Positions 1 through 6,815 of a DNA stretch of 11,050 nt are shown one piece after another. The stretch spans positions 1 to 11,050 of the forward strand of contig JAJYPG010000014.1 in NCBI GenBank assembly GCA_021795535.1. Direction: 5' to 3'. Made by a program: the position numbers and the translations under genes. The stretch's first letter is position 1. Each line of letters starts with the position of its first letter. This stretch comes from Planctomycetota bacterium (lineage in GTDB: Bacteria > Planctomycetota > Phycisphaerae > WQYP01). The notes under the pieces were generated by a model that was not told where the DNA came from, did no database searches, and saw nothing but the letters and a program-made list of their open reading frames with translations.

Positions 1-2666
1 CGCCGAGCCGCGGGCGGCAAGGCTTGAATCAATTTAGGATCCATATCCGGCGCGGATGCGGACAGGGAAAGTTCCGCAGCTCCGGTTTTTGTCAGATACT
101 TTCCGGTTGTGAATAATCGTATATTGCCCAACAGCGCCGCCATAGAATGCAGCCTGATCACACTCGCCCCCACGGTTATAACGCCATGAATCTTCCGGAG
201 TGGTTCCCCCAGTGTCTTAAACCGCAGCGCCATGTCTTTCGGTTTAATACTAACATGATACTTTGGAATGGTCACAACGGATTTCCCGGACTTGTTCCGC
301 CTTACCTTGATGGCCATTGAAAAAGTCCCGTCGGAATGTCCCGAAGGCCGCAGCATCGTCCATATTTTTCGCCATTTTACCGGCAGTCTTGCCGCGGGCG
401 TGCCGGTCACATCAACACCCTTCCAACGACCACTGATGGCGGCGGCTATCCGATGATTCCCGCTTTCACGCACCGCAGCGACACATTTAAGACCGCCCGT
501 ATTATTTATTCCAGTAAGTCCGTCAAGACGCGTGATCGTGAGATGATTTGGTCCCATATCCCCGCGCATCACCACATTCCGCACAGGCCAGGGAATAGCC
601 CCATAACGTAAACTGCCATCATCCAGAGAAATGCCGCCGCTAACAGATGGGGTGCCTCCAGTACCGCGGGTAATAAGGGCATTCATGCCCACCAGGCCAT
701 GAACATGAAACGTGCGAATCCATTTTGCATAAGACCGCGGCATGCTTTGCCGGAGCAATTTATTCATCGGAATATCGGTCGCCACAACCCGCACATGCGG
801 ATGCAAATCGGCGACATTATTTCCATGATAAGTAACCGAACCGGTAAAAACAATTTGGCCTTCCTTCGGACCGCCCGGGGTGGGATGCGGTATGGCAACC
901 GGTGCCACCAGGCGAAGAATGCGCATTTTGCGGTTGGCAAAAAACAGTTCCCCGTGAACATGGGTAAGCGGATAGGGAAAATCAACATAGCGGCCCGCCG
1001 TATCGGTGGCAAATATATGTATTCGTATATCCGGATTGACCGTGCTGCCCGCCGGACGAACCACATGACAGTAAAAGTGTCCCATTCCAACCGGGTTAAA
1101 GCGGGTCCATATGGGAGCCAGATCATGTGGCAGACACGCCCCCAGCCTTTTATCAAACATCATCAGTGGAGAGGCTATATGCAGGTCAATCGGACCATTG
1201 TCCTCGTTGATGGACACCAGACCGCTCAGGGTCATTGGGTATTGTTCCGCTTTGCCGCTTAAATGTACAAAGCGTATGGAATGACTGCTAAAGCGGATCA
1301 GTCCATGCACGTCGTAAAATGGATAGGGAAAATGCGCATAACGCGCGCGCAGACCATGGCACAGAATTTGACCCTGAACGTGGGGCACCGCTCCCGCCGA
1401 GGCGCGTACGGCATGAATGCTAATATCCATCAACCCGCTGGGACGGAGTCGATAGACTATGGCTCGCGCCATGGCAAGTGGCCGCGTTGAAAGAATTGCG
1501 GGATATTTCCGTGGCAAATCAAATCCCGGCAACTTCAACTGAACGTCAAACGGACTACCACTGGCATAACCGTCAAAAGCCGCGTGCGGCACCACAAAAG
1601 CATAGCCCAGGATGTTGCCCGTAAGCCCGGAAATGCTTGTCGCCCCGCTCCCCACATTCACCTTCCCATTCAGGTGGGATATCGGCACAATCTGCGGGCC
1701 AAGTCGACGGCTCGGCACGGCAAAACGCATTGACACATTGTCCAGCGTTCCCGAAATCTCAATGCCGCGAACCGGCCCCACGGCCAGCGCAATATCACGA
1801 AGTTCGCCATGAAACTTAAAACGCCGCCACCACCGCTGCAAAGCCGAAGGCAGCGTGCGGCGAAAGGCCGGATCCAGCACCAGCCGCGGAATAAAGGCAT
1901 GAAGGCTATGTGCTGGCAGATTCCATCGTCCTGAAATTTCAACACCAATGCGACCAGCCGGCGAATGCTCCTGAATTTCCATGCGATAAACCGAGTGATG
2001 GCCAGGCACTGGACCGAGCTGGGCGTCAATGACGCTCTGCCCAGTGATGGAATAGTGATGATTTTTCATCCGGCCCCAGCGAATCACCGCGGAGCGCAAA
2101 TCAATCGATGGCAGGTGCCGCACCCCCGCCGACGCTACCACGGAAGTTGTGCCGGCAGGCGCCGAATTCACCGGTGACGTATGGTGGAAATGAAGAAAGC
2201 TCTGGTAATTCCAGCGGCCCGTATCGCGATCATCCACCAGATTCAGCACCGGATGAACCGCAATTATTTGCGAAGCGCGCAGTCGGCCACTAAGCAGACT
2301 CAGCCAGTTGAATCGCACATCCACTTTGTCAGCGGAGAAAATGGTGGCCGCTGGGCCATGCCCATGCCTGGTCCGCATGCGCACGCCGGAAAGCCGAATG
2401 GTGCCAGCCAGTGAAATGCGGCCGGTTCTCACCGTAACATGACCATCCAGAACGCGCGAAAGCAAAATGCCCGCCATCTGGCTGATACGCCGCGGATTGG
2501 CCAGATACCACCCCGCCCCCACCACCAGAGCCAACAGCGCCAGCAGTAAAAGCGATGCCCACCACCGGGTACGCCCCACGAACATCGCATGAGGCGAACG
2601 GTGCGGTTTACCGATGGATCGCGTCTTCCACCACCGGGCGGGACTTGCTCGCGGATAATTCGCCAT
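1..2666 (-). CDS. AsmA-like repeat protein of the cell envelope, C-terminus cut by window edge
   Basis: The frame is open for 888 codons from the ATG at 2666 to base 1 and has no stop in the window, so the C-terminus is missing. One membrane helix (about residues 36-55, WWASLLLLALLALVVGAG) follows a basic N-terminus. The next part, near residues 76-96 (HVTVRTGRISLAGTIRLSGV), is typical of AsmA/YhdP/TamB-like proteins, which are anchored in the inner membrane and span the periplasm as long beta-rich rods. The rest is beta-rich with about five repeats starting near residues 327, 446, 563, 691 and 821, each with a core like FPYPxxxVHGxI. A weak Shine-Dalgarno (GCAGG) lies 8 bases before the ATG; an in-frame ATG at 2585 is an alternative start. 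It lies 54 bases after the glycosyltransferase, probably in the same operon. A role in lipid or envelope transport is inferred from the family. The exact subfamily is uncertain. Confidence 0.8.
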   Translation of the reverse strand, partial: MANYPRASPARWWKTRSIGKPHRSPHAMFVGRTRWWASLLLLALLALVVGAGWYLANPRRISQMAGILLSRVLDGHVTVRTGRISLAGTIRLSGVRMRTRHGHGPAATIFSADKVDVRFNWLSLLSGRLRASQIIAVHPVLNLVDDRDTGRWNYQSFLHFHHTSPVNSAPAGTTSVVASAGVRHLPSIDLRSAVIRWGRMKNHHYSITGQSVIDAQLGPVPGHHSVYRMEIQEHSPAGRIGVEISGRWNLPAHSLHAFIPRLVLDPAFRRTLPSALQRWWRRFKFHGELRDIALAVGPVRGIEISGTLDNVSMRFAVPSRRLGPQIVPISHLNGKVNVGSGATSISGLTGNILGYAFVVPHAAFDGYASGSPFDVQLKLPGFDLPRKYPAILSTRPLAMARAIVYRLRPSGLMDISIHAVRASAGAVPHVQGQILCHGLRARYAHFPYPFYDVHGLIRFSSHSIRFVHLSGKAEQYPMTLSGLVSINEDNGPIDLHIASPLMMFDKRLGACLPHDLAPIWTRFNPVGMGHFYCHVVRPAGSTVNPDIRIHIFATDTAGRYVDFPYPLTHVHGELFFANRKMRILRLVAPVAIPHPTPGGPKEGQIVFTGSVTYHGNNVADLHPHVRVVATDIPMNKLLRQSMPRSYAKWIRTFHVHGLVGMNALITRGTGGTPSVSGGISLDDGSLRYGAIPWPVRNVVMRGDMGPNHLTITRLDGLTGINNTGGLKCVAAVRESGNHRIAAAISGRWKGVDVTGTPAARLPVKWRKIWTMLRPSGHSDGTFSMAIKVRRNKSGKSVVTIPKYHVSIKPKDMALRFKTLGEPLRKIHGVITVGASVIRLHSMAALLGNIRLFTTGKYLTKTGAAELSLSASAPDMDPKLIQALPPAAR

Positions 2667-2720
2667 TACCAAAACCTGCTCACGTTCACAACACTCACAC
2701 TTCCCTCCGGCCTTCCATTT

Positions 2721-3965
2721 TCACGCCGGTTTCCCCTTGCAACCGATTTTTTCAATCCAATACGCCGGAGCCGCAGCGGCAAAAATACAGACCAGCGGCA
2801 TCACCGGCACGCGGTAACGCACAGATCCTAAAAAGACCGCATGCATTATAGTGAAGTATAAGATGGGAATAAGCATCACTCCAGTGAGGCCGACCCTTTT
2901 TCTCGCCATGGGCAACCCCGCCAACGCCAGGAAAAATAGCGGCACATACCAGAAACAGAATGAAATATTTATCCAAGGCCGGGCGTAACCGCGGGCATGC
3001 AGCCATGGCGACCAGGTACGCCCAACCTTAAGAAAGGCCAGTCGCAACATACGAAACGGATGATGGTACATATCGAGAACAGCGCGGTGCGTCCAGGCCA
3101 GATCACGCTGGCTTTCGTTTAATTTCTGAATGGCGGGCGGACGGACAATATCCGATTGCCTCGGCCCGCCTGTGGCTCCTTTATAGACCGATTCATAAAG
3201 GCTGATCCCCTGCAGCGTGGTAAAGCGGAAAAAATCCTGATGAAACAGTCTGTTATTACGTAGCCACCAGGGCAGCAATATCAGCATTACCAGGCCCATC
3301 GCCAGCAGTGATCCGCCGATGGCATGCCACAACGCCTGACCGTTCCGGTTCCGATACACCACCCAAATCAGCAGTGGAAACAAACAGAGCGATACCTCCG
3401 CCCGCACATATACACCTATGGCAAAACTGACCGCAAAAAGAACCCAGCGCCAAAGGCTCCCCGGCCTTTCCACCAGTTGTGCCAGCAGCAGCAGGGAAAT
3501 GATAAAAACAAGCATGAAGGGAATCTCGGTCAGCACCGCAGCGGAAAATCCGATGCACAGCGGATCACAAGCAACCAGTAATGCCGCCAGAAGACCCGTT
3601 GCCGCACCCCATGGCCGGCCCAGCGCAAAGACCACCACAGATACCAGTGCGCCAAACAGTGCCTGTACCATCAGCACCGCGCGAATATCAATGCCATCCG
3701 GATAGCCTATGGCCGCAAGAAATACCGGATAACCCGGCATTCGTTTGGCATACATGCCTGTCACCTGGTAACTTTGTCCGGCAATGATGCGGTGGGCCAG
3801 CGTCAAATAGTCAAAGGAATCGGGCAACAGCATTGGATGAAACCACGCCAGGATGGCGCGCAGTACCAACGCAAGAACAAAAATGCCGATAAGGCAGCGC
3901 AGCACAAAACGCCGGTCTCTGGTTCGCCGCTCAAAGGCCCGCCACCATGCTTGAAGGCTATTCAT
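2721..3965 (-). CDS. GT-C membrane glycosyltransferase (ArnT/PMT-like, GT39/GT83 type)
   Basis: This 414-residue multi-pass membrane protein has about ten hydrophobic segments, the first near residues 20-42. The family signature is clear. The first periplasmic loop carries an acidic residue in LPDSFDYLTLAHRI (D49), followed by KRMPGYPVFLAAI (74-86). A second loop motif LTEIPFML lies at 145-152, and SVRYRVPVMPL at 381-391 fits the family's C-terminal end. Such enzymes move a sugar from a polyprenyl-phosphate carrier to a lipid, glycan or protein on the outer face of the inner membrane; the substrate cannot be read from sequence. I chose the ATG at 3965 because GGAGG lies just upstream and the 16 extra residues of the longer frame (from 4013) are Gly/Pro-rich and overlap tilS further. 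The start overlaps the tilS stop by 8 bases, suggesting translational coupling. Confidence 0.85.
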   Translation of the reverse strand: MNSLQAWWRAFERRTRDRRFVLRCLIGIFVLALVLRAILAWFHPMLLPDSFDYLTLAHRIIAGQSYQVTGMYAKRMPGYPVFLAAIGYPDGIDIRAVLMVQALFGALVSVVVFALGRPWGAATGLLAALLVACDPLCIGFSAAVLTEIPFMLVFIISLLLLAQLVERPGSLWRWVLFAVSFAIGVYVRAEVSLCLFPLLIWVVYRNRNGQALWHAIGGSLLAMGLVMLILLPWWLRNNRLFHQDFFRFTTLQGISLYESVYKGATGGPRQSDIVRPPAIQKLNESQRDLAWTHRAVLDMYHHPFRMLRLAFLKVGRTWSPWLHARGYARPWINISFCFWYVPLFFLALAGLPMARKRVGLTGVMLIPILYFTIMHAVFLGSVRYRVPVMPLVCIFAAAAPAYWIEKIGCKGKPA

Positions 3966-5163
3966 CAGCCCCCCCCCTCCGCACGACCCGCCTGGATATG
4001 ACCGGGCTGGCACTATTTTTTTTACTTGAGGAGTACAATGGTTCAGACCCTTTTTTCAAATCAGATGTCTTTCGACTCAGTCTGGCGGTCCGCACCGCGT
4101 AAACACGTATTAAACCGTGGCGTAATTCAATTTCAACCGGGCCGGCAAACTGCGCCCGTACCGGATGCGGATTATCGCCCATCTTTTCCAGCAATTCCGC
4201 CAGTCGTTCGGAGGAAACGCCATCCCTTCGCCCCCCCACCGCCACAATAGCCCGCTGCAACGCCAGCGATGCGACAATTTGCGGCACCGCCAGCAACGCC
4301 CCGGAATCCAGGTGCCATTCATGTGTTCCTTTTCGCAACACGGCGCGCCGTAGTAGCGTGCGGCTCTCTCCAGCGATCAACTGATGCACACGCCGTTGCC
4401 GTGCGGCAAGCCGTACCAGAACCTGACGAATGGCCGGTTGATAGGTTTCCAGCAAAGGCAGAAGCTCTGCTCGAACACGATTTCGCAAAAATTGCGGACT
4501 GTTGTTGCTTTCATCCTCACGCCACATCATTTTTTCGCCGCACAGCCATTGCCGCAGAGCGGCGCGTGGCCAGGACAAAAGTGGCCGCACCAAATGAATG
4601 CGTCCCTGCTGGCGACGGGGCCTTATCGCAGCAAGCCCTCCCGACCCGGCACCGCGCAGCAGGCGCAAAAGAACGGTTTCCGCCTGATCATCGGCATGAT
4701 GGGCCAGCACCACCAGCATGCAGCGCCGCCGCTGCGCCATGGACTCAAGTGCCTTGAGCCGCGCCGCACGCGCGGCATTTTCGCTGATCTGAAGGCCACC
4801 TTTATGCAATGGCTTGTCCATCAGTCCCCGCTTCCGACTCTTTTCCATATTTTGCGACTTTCGCCAGCGCAGGCGGCGAACTTCCAACGGCAAACCGAGT
4901 GATTTTGCAACGGACCGCACAAACGTCTCATCTTCCTGGCTCGCCACACCGCGCAAGCCATGATTCACATGCCCAACCACCAGTTGCCATTGCCAGAACC
5001 GGGACTGATTCACACGATGCAGCAAATGCAGAAGAGCCACAGAATCCGCCCCACCGGAACAGGCCACCAGAAGGCGGCTGTGCGGGGGCAACAGTTCCCT
5101 TTTATGAAGAAATTGGTCAAGCTGTTGAATCAGGCCGGTGGGCGCGGGCATAATAGAGTCCAT
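3958..5163 (-). CDS. tilS: tRNA(Ile)-lysidine synthetase TilS
   Basis: TilS attaches lysine to C34 of the CAU-anticodon tRNA-Ile using ATP, so that the tRNA reads AUA and is charged with isoleucine; it is cytoplasmic and normally essential. The 401-residue protein has all N-terminal landmarks: the PP-loop SGGADS (36-41), HVNHGLRG (65-72), HHADDQAETVLLRLLRG (155-171), RPLL (193-196), DESN (217-220) and RNRVR (227-231). The ATG at 5163 has GGGTGA 8 bases upstream; ATG at 5151 is possible. The longer open frame up to 5649 is only antisense to the plus-strand gene. Two oddities are a Lys/Arg-rich stretch of about 25 residues at 101-126, just before SENAARAARLKAL, and a Ser/Lys/Arg-rich tail after residue 360 where longer TilS proteins have a full C-terminal domain. 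It is the first gene of the operon with the glycosyltransferase and the AsmA-like gene. Confidence 0.93.
   Translation of the reverse strand: MDSIMPAPTGLIQQLDQFLHKRELLPPHSRLLVACSGGADSVALLHLLHRVNQSRFWQWQLVVGHVNHGLRGVASQEDETFVRSVAKSLGLPLEVRRLRWRKSQNMEKSRKRGLMDKPLHKGGLQISENAARAARLKALESMAQRRRCMLVVLAHHADDQAETVLLRLLRGAGSGGLAAIRPRRQQGRIHLVRPLLSWPRAALRQWLCGEKMMWREDESNNSPQFLRNRVRAELLPLLETYQPAIRQVLVRLAARQRRVHQLIAGESRTLLRRAVLRKGTHEWHLDSGALLAVPQIVASLALQRAIVAVGGRRDGVSSERLAELLEKMGDNPHPVRAQFAGPVEIELRHGLIRVYAVRTARLSRKTSDLKKGSEPLYSSSKKNSASPVISRRVVRRGGADE
3969..3977 (-). repeat. Run of nine G (minus strand) at the tilS/glycosyltransferase overlap
   Basis: The plus strand reads nine C in a row. On the coding strand this gives GGAGGGGGGGGGCTGATG. 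It encodes the end of TilS (RRGGADE) and lies between the GGAGG of the glycosyltransferase and its ATG. A gain or loss of one G would shift the last TilS residues past their TAG and also change the spacing of the glycosyltransferase ribosome binding site. Confidence 0.9.
5125..5154 (+). promoter_or_regulatory. Possible sigma70-type promoter of the secreted-protein gene
   Basis: TTGAAT (5125-5130) and CATAAT (5149-5154) are separated by 18 bases and match the -35 and -10 consensus at four and five of six positions. Transcription would begin about base 5161, almost on the ATG at 5162. That implies either a leaderless message or translation from a later in-frame start such as GTG at 5246. It was found by eye only, and the region also codes for the start of TilS. 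Confidence 0.3.
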
Positions 5164-5983
5164 GAACACATTCACCCAGTTTAACTCGAAGCAGGCCCAA
5201 CTACCACATGGCGGCGGACACGTTATCAGCCACTTTTCCCGACTGGTGGGACGGCGGGCGCTTAACGGCCTCGGCACTATTCTAATTTGCGGACTTCTAC
5301 TGGCCATCCTTGGCACTACGGCGCGGGGCCAAAGCCTGAATTCTCTGCTGCAAAACGCCAAAATCGCGAAAAGCCCGGGCGCAACATTTGCTCCGCACAA
5401 AACCGATCCCTTCGCCCAATCCCACCAATCCCTGGCATTGGGCATTCGCTTGGGAAAGGTGGAACTCAGCAATGGACGGGTGCTGAAGGGAAAAATATGG
5501 ACCACACTGCGCACGCCGTTTCGTGTCTGGCTGGCAAACATTAAACAATACCGCGATCTGGATATTCGACTGATCAAATCAATCCACGCAAAAATTCTGC
5601 ATGCCCATTTGATTCGCCAGTGGCGATGGCAACAGGAGGGAAGCGACATAAAAGTTTATTCCGGAAAAGCCAAACCACGCATCACTTTCGCCTACACGTT
5701 TCACATGCTTAACGGCAAATCCATTACCGGAACCCTCATCGCACCGCTTTATGTACGCACCGCCCACCATCGCCACAATCTGCTTATGTATAAGCGCATT
5801 GAGGGAAAACTCGGCGAGAAAATCGGCGGAATTATTTATGTCAAACGCGTGCATCTGGTTGTTACGCCCGCCATCCGTCATGCCGCCGCCCGCATGACAC
5901 GCACACTTCCCTCTGTGAACTGGCGCAAAATGATCAAAGGGGTCCATCTTCTCAACAACTCCGTACACAACTCCGTTCCGTAA
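5162..5983 (+). CDS. Secreted protein of unknown function, planctomycete-type
   Basis: The protein has 273 residues from the ATG at 5162. A basic stretch and hydrophobic core (about residues 31-52, ending ILGTTARGQS) look like a long signal peptide with cleavage near residue 57. The mature part is basic and beta-rich, with two similar units, ELSNGRVLKGKIW (101-113) and HMLNGKSITGTLI (181-193), plus conserved-looking WRWQQEGSDIKVYSGKAKPR (154-173) and GKLGEKIGGIIYVKRVHLVV (215-234). This pattern (a GR..KG unit, then W+W...SD.KVY.G, then NG+.I.G) is one I recall from hypothetical proteins of planctomycetes, but I cannot name a Pfam family or a function. No good Shine-Dalgarno precedes the ATG. 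GTG at 5138 or GTG at 5246 could be the true start; the latter gives a compact 28-residue signal peptide and removes the overlap with tilS. Confidence 0.75.
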   Translation: MNTFTQFNSKQAQLPHGGGHVISHFSRLVGRRALNGLGTILICGLLLAILGTTARGQSLNSLLQNAKIAKSPGATFAPHKTDPFAQSHQSLALGIRLGKVELSNGRVLKGKIWTTLRTPFRVWLANIKQYRDLDIRLIKSIHAKILHAHLIRQWRWQQEGSDIKVYSGKAKPRITFAYTFHMLNGKSITGTLIAPLYVRTAHHRHNLLMYKRIEGKLGEKIGGIIYVKRVHLVVTPAIRHAAARMTRTLPSVNWRKMIKGVHLLNNSVHNSVP

Positions 5984-6283
5984 AGCCGCCCGCATCCAAT
6001 AATGGTTTCTGCGGCGAATCGCAAAATTTGGAAGCGATGTGCATGTTGGGGCAATCGGAATGAGTGAAATAAGCTTTTGGAATGCCTGTCAACTCTCAAC
6101 GCACTTACTCTCCAAGAATTACTTGCTTATTTGGAGATAAAAGAACATACTTGTTTTGTGGCTTATGTCCTCAAGAGCATGAGCGAGCGACAAACTCATC
6201 CGAATTGTCGATAAAAAAGTGGTCACCATGATTCGCAAAGGCTTAAGCCGGTGTTAGAACCAGGTGAAAAGGAAGTGTGTTAA
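5984..6283. other. Gene-free stretch between the secreted protein and the small membrane protein
   Basis: These 300 bases are more AT-rich than the neighbouring genes and have no convincing coding frame on either strand. They hold a 7-base inverted repeat, TCTCCAA (6109-6115) and TTGGAGA (6131-6137), with a 15-base loop, and a perfect 10-base palindrome GGCTTAAGCC at 6240-6249. The promoter of the downstream plus-strand gene should lie here, but I see no clear -35/-10 pair. No T-tract terminator follows the upstream gene. Confidence 0.5.
6240..6249. repeat. Perfect 10-base palindrome upstream of the small membrane protein gene
   Basis: GGCTTAAGCC reads the same on both strands and ends 34 bases before the ATG at 6284. 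It could be a protein-binding site or be chance; nothing else supports an operator. Confidence 0.35.
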
Positions 6284-6511
6284 ATGAACTGGAAACTGAC
6301 TGTTGGAATTGTGCTCATCGTACTGGGTGTGGCGGCGCTGGCGTTTAAGGGGTTTACTTGGTATAGCCGTAAGCCCATCATCCGAATCGCGACGGTTCAC
6401 ATGGATGTAACCGTGAAACATAGGCTATTTGCCGAACCCATTGTGGCTGGACTGGCCATTGCCACGGGCGTGGTTCTGGTGGTACTTAGCCGCAAACCCC
6501 CAAAAGCATAA
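6284..6511 (+). CDS. Small two-helix inner-membrane protein
   Basis: The protein has 75 residues and two membrane helices, about residues 5-22 (LTVGIVLIVLGVAALAFK) and 52-69 (PIVAGLAIATGVVLVVLS), joined by a short polar, beta-prone loop of about 30 residues. It ends in a basic tail (RKPPKA), so both ends probably face the cytoplasm. The opening MNWKLTVGIVLIVLGVAALA and the Y..R motif after helix 1 fit a widespread family of short hypothetical membrane proteins; the function is unknown. AAGGAAG lies 8 bases before the ATG and supports this start. It appears monocistronic, facing the minus-strand tRNA gene that follows. Confidence 0.8.
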   Translation: MNWKLTVGIVLIVLGVAALAFKGFTWYSRKPIIRIATVHMDVTVKHRLFAEPIVAGLAIATGVVLVVLSRKPPKA

Positions 6512-6627
6512 AATCCCGCACGTGAAAATCGCCTGCGGATGGCCCGGAAAGCCACCACCACACCGCACGCACAATGGCGTTCATTCCCTGAATATCCGGC
6601 GGAACACTTCTAAAAGACGGGTTTTAA

Positions 6628-6701
6628 TGGGCGATAGAGGGGTCGAACCTCTGACCTCATGCGTGTCATGCATGCGCTCTAACCAACTGAGCTAATCGCC
6701 C
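6628..6701 (-). tRNA. tRNA-Val (anticodon GAC)
   Basis: On the minus strand the sequence folds as a full cloverleaf: acceptor GGGCGAT/ATCGCCC, D-arm GCTC-AGTTGGTTA-GAGC, anticodon stem CATGC/GCATG with loop ATGACAC, variable AGGTC, and T-arm AGAGG-TTCGACC-CCTCT. Position 33 is T and positions 34-36 are GAC, which reads the valine codon GUC and, by wobble, GUU. The 74 bases include discriminator A. The genome next reads TT, so the 3' CCA is not encoded and must be added after transcription. It lies downstream of tsaD on the same strand, 114 bases after its stop. Confidence 0.95.
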
Positions 6702-6720
6702 TGCTTTCGGCGGTTTGCAG

Positions 6721-6749
6721 ATGGTACCAAATTCTGAACGCTAAAACCA
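6721..6749 (-). promoter_or_regulatory. Possible promoter of the tRNA-Val gene
   Basis: On the minus strand TGGTTT and TACCAT (6721-6726 in plus coordinates) are separated by 17 bases, and the -10-like box ends 20 bases before the mature tRNA 5' end. Both boxes are weak matches to consensus. The spacing is what makes it worth noting; read-through from tsaD is the alternative. Confidence 0.25.
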
Positions 6750-6760
6750 GTCCCTGAACG

Positions 6761-6786
6761 GGTTTACCGGTTTATCCGGCTTATCC
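6761..6786. repeat. Short imperfect tandem repeat between tsaD and tRNA-Val
   Basis: The plus strand reads GGTTTACC, GGTTTATCC, GGCTTATCC and then GGCTTCG in direct succession: about three 8-9-base units and a partial fourth. It is non-coding and lies 30 bases after the tsaD stop. The function is unknown; replication slippage is the simplest origin. Confidence 0.7.
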
Positions 6787-6815
6787 GGCTTCGCGGCGGC
6801 AACCGCACGACCCGC

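Noticed and set aside
699..1262. 187-codon plus-strand frame, and other plus-strand frames between 268 and 2851
   Set aside because: They are antisense to the AsmA-like and glycosyltransferase genes, basic with no motif, and explained by codon bias on the other strand.
3966..4013. Upstream ATG of the glycosyltransferase
   Set aside because: It adds a Gly/Pro-rich peptide read out of tilS codons; the ATG at 3965 has a good GGAGG.
4269..4902. Plus-strand frames of 162 and 172 codons inside tilS
   Set aside because: They are antisense to the conserved TilS motifs and show no recognisable protein.
5164..5649. N-terminal extension of TilS to an upstream ATG (563 residues)
   Set aside because: The extra 162 residues precede the normal TilS start, are antisense to the signal-peptide gene and match no family; GGGTGA before 5163 supports the short form.
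6178..6258. Short frame ending in VDKKVVTMIRKGLSRC as a gene remnant
   Set aside because: It is too short, has no start and matches nothing I know.
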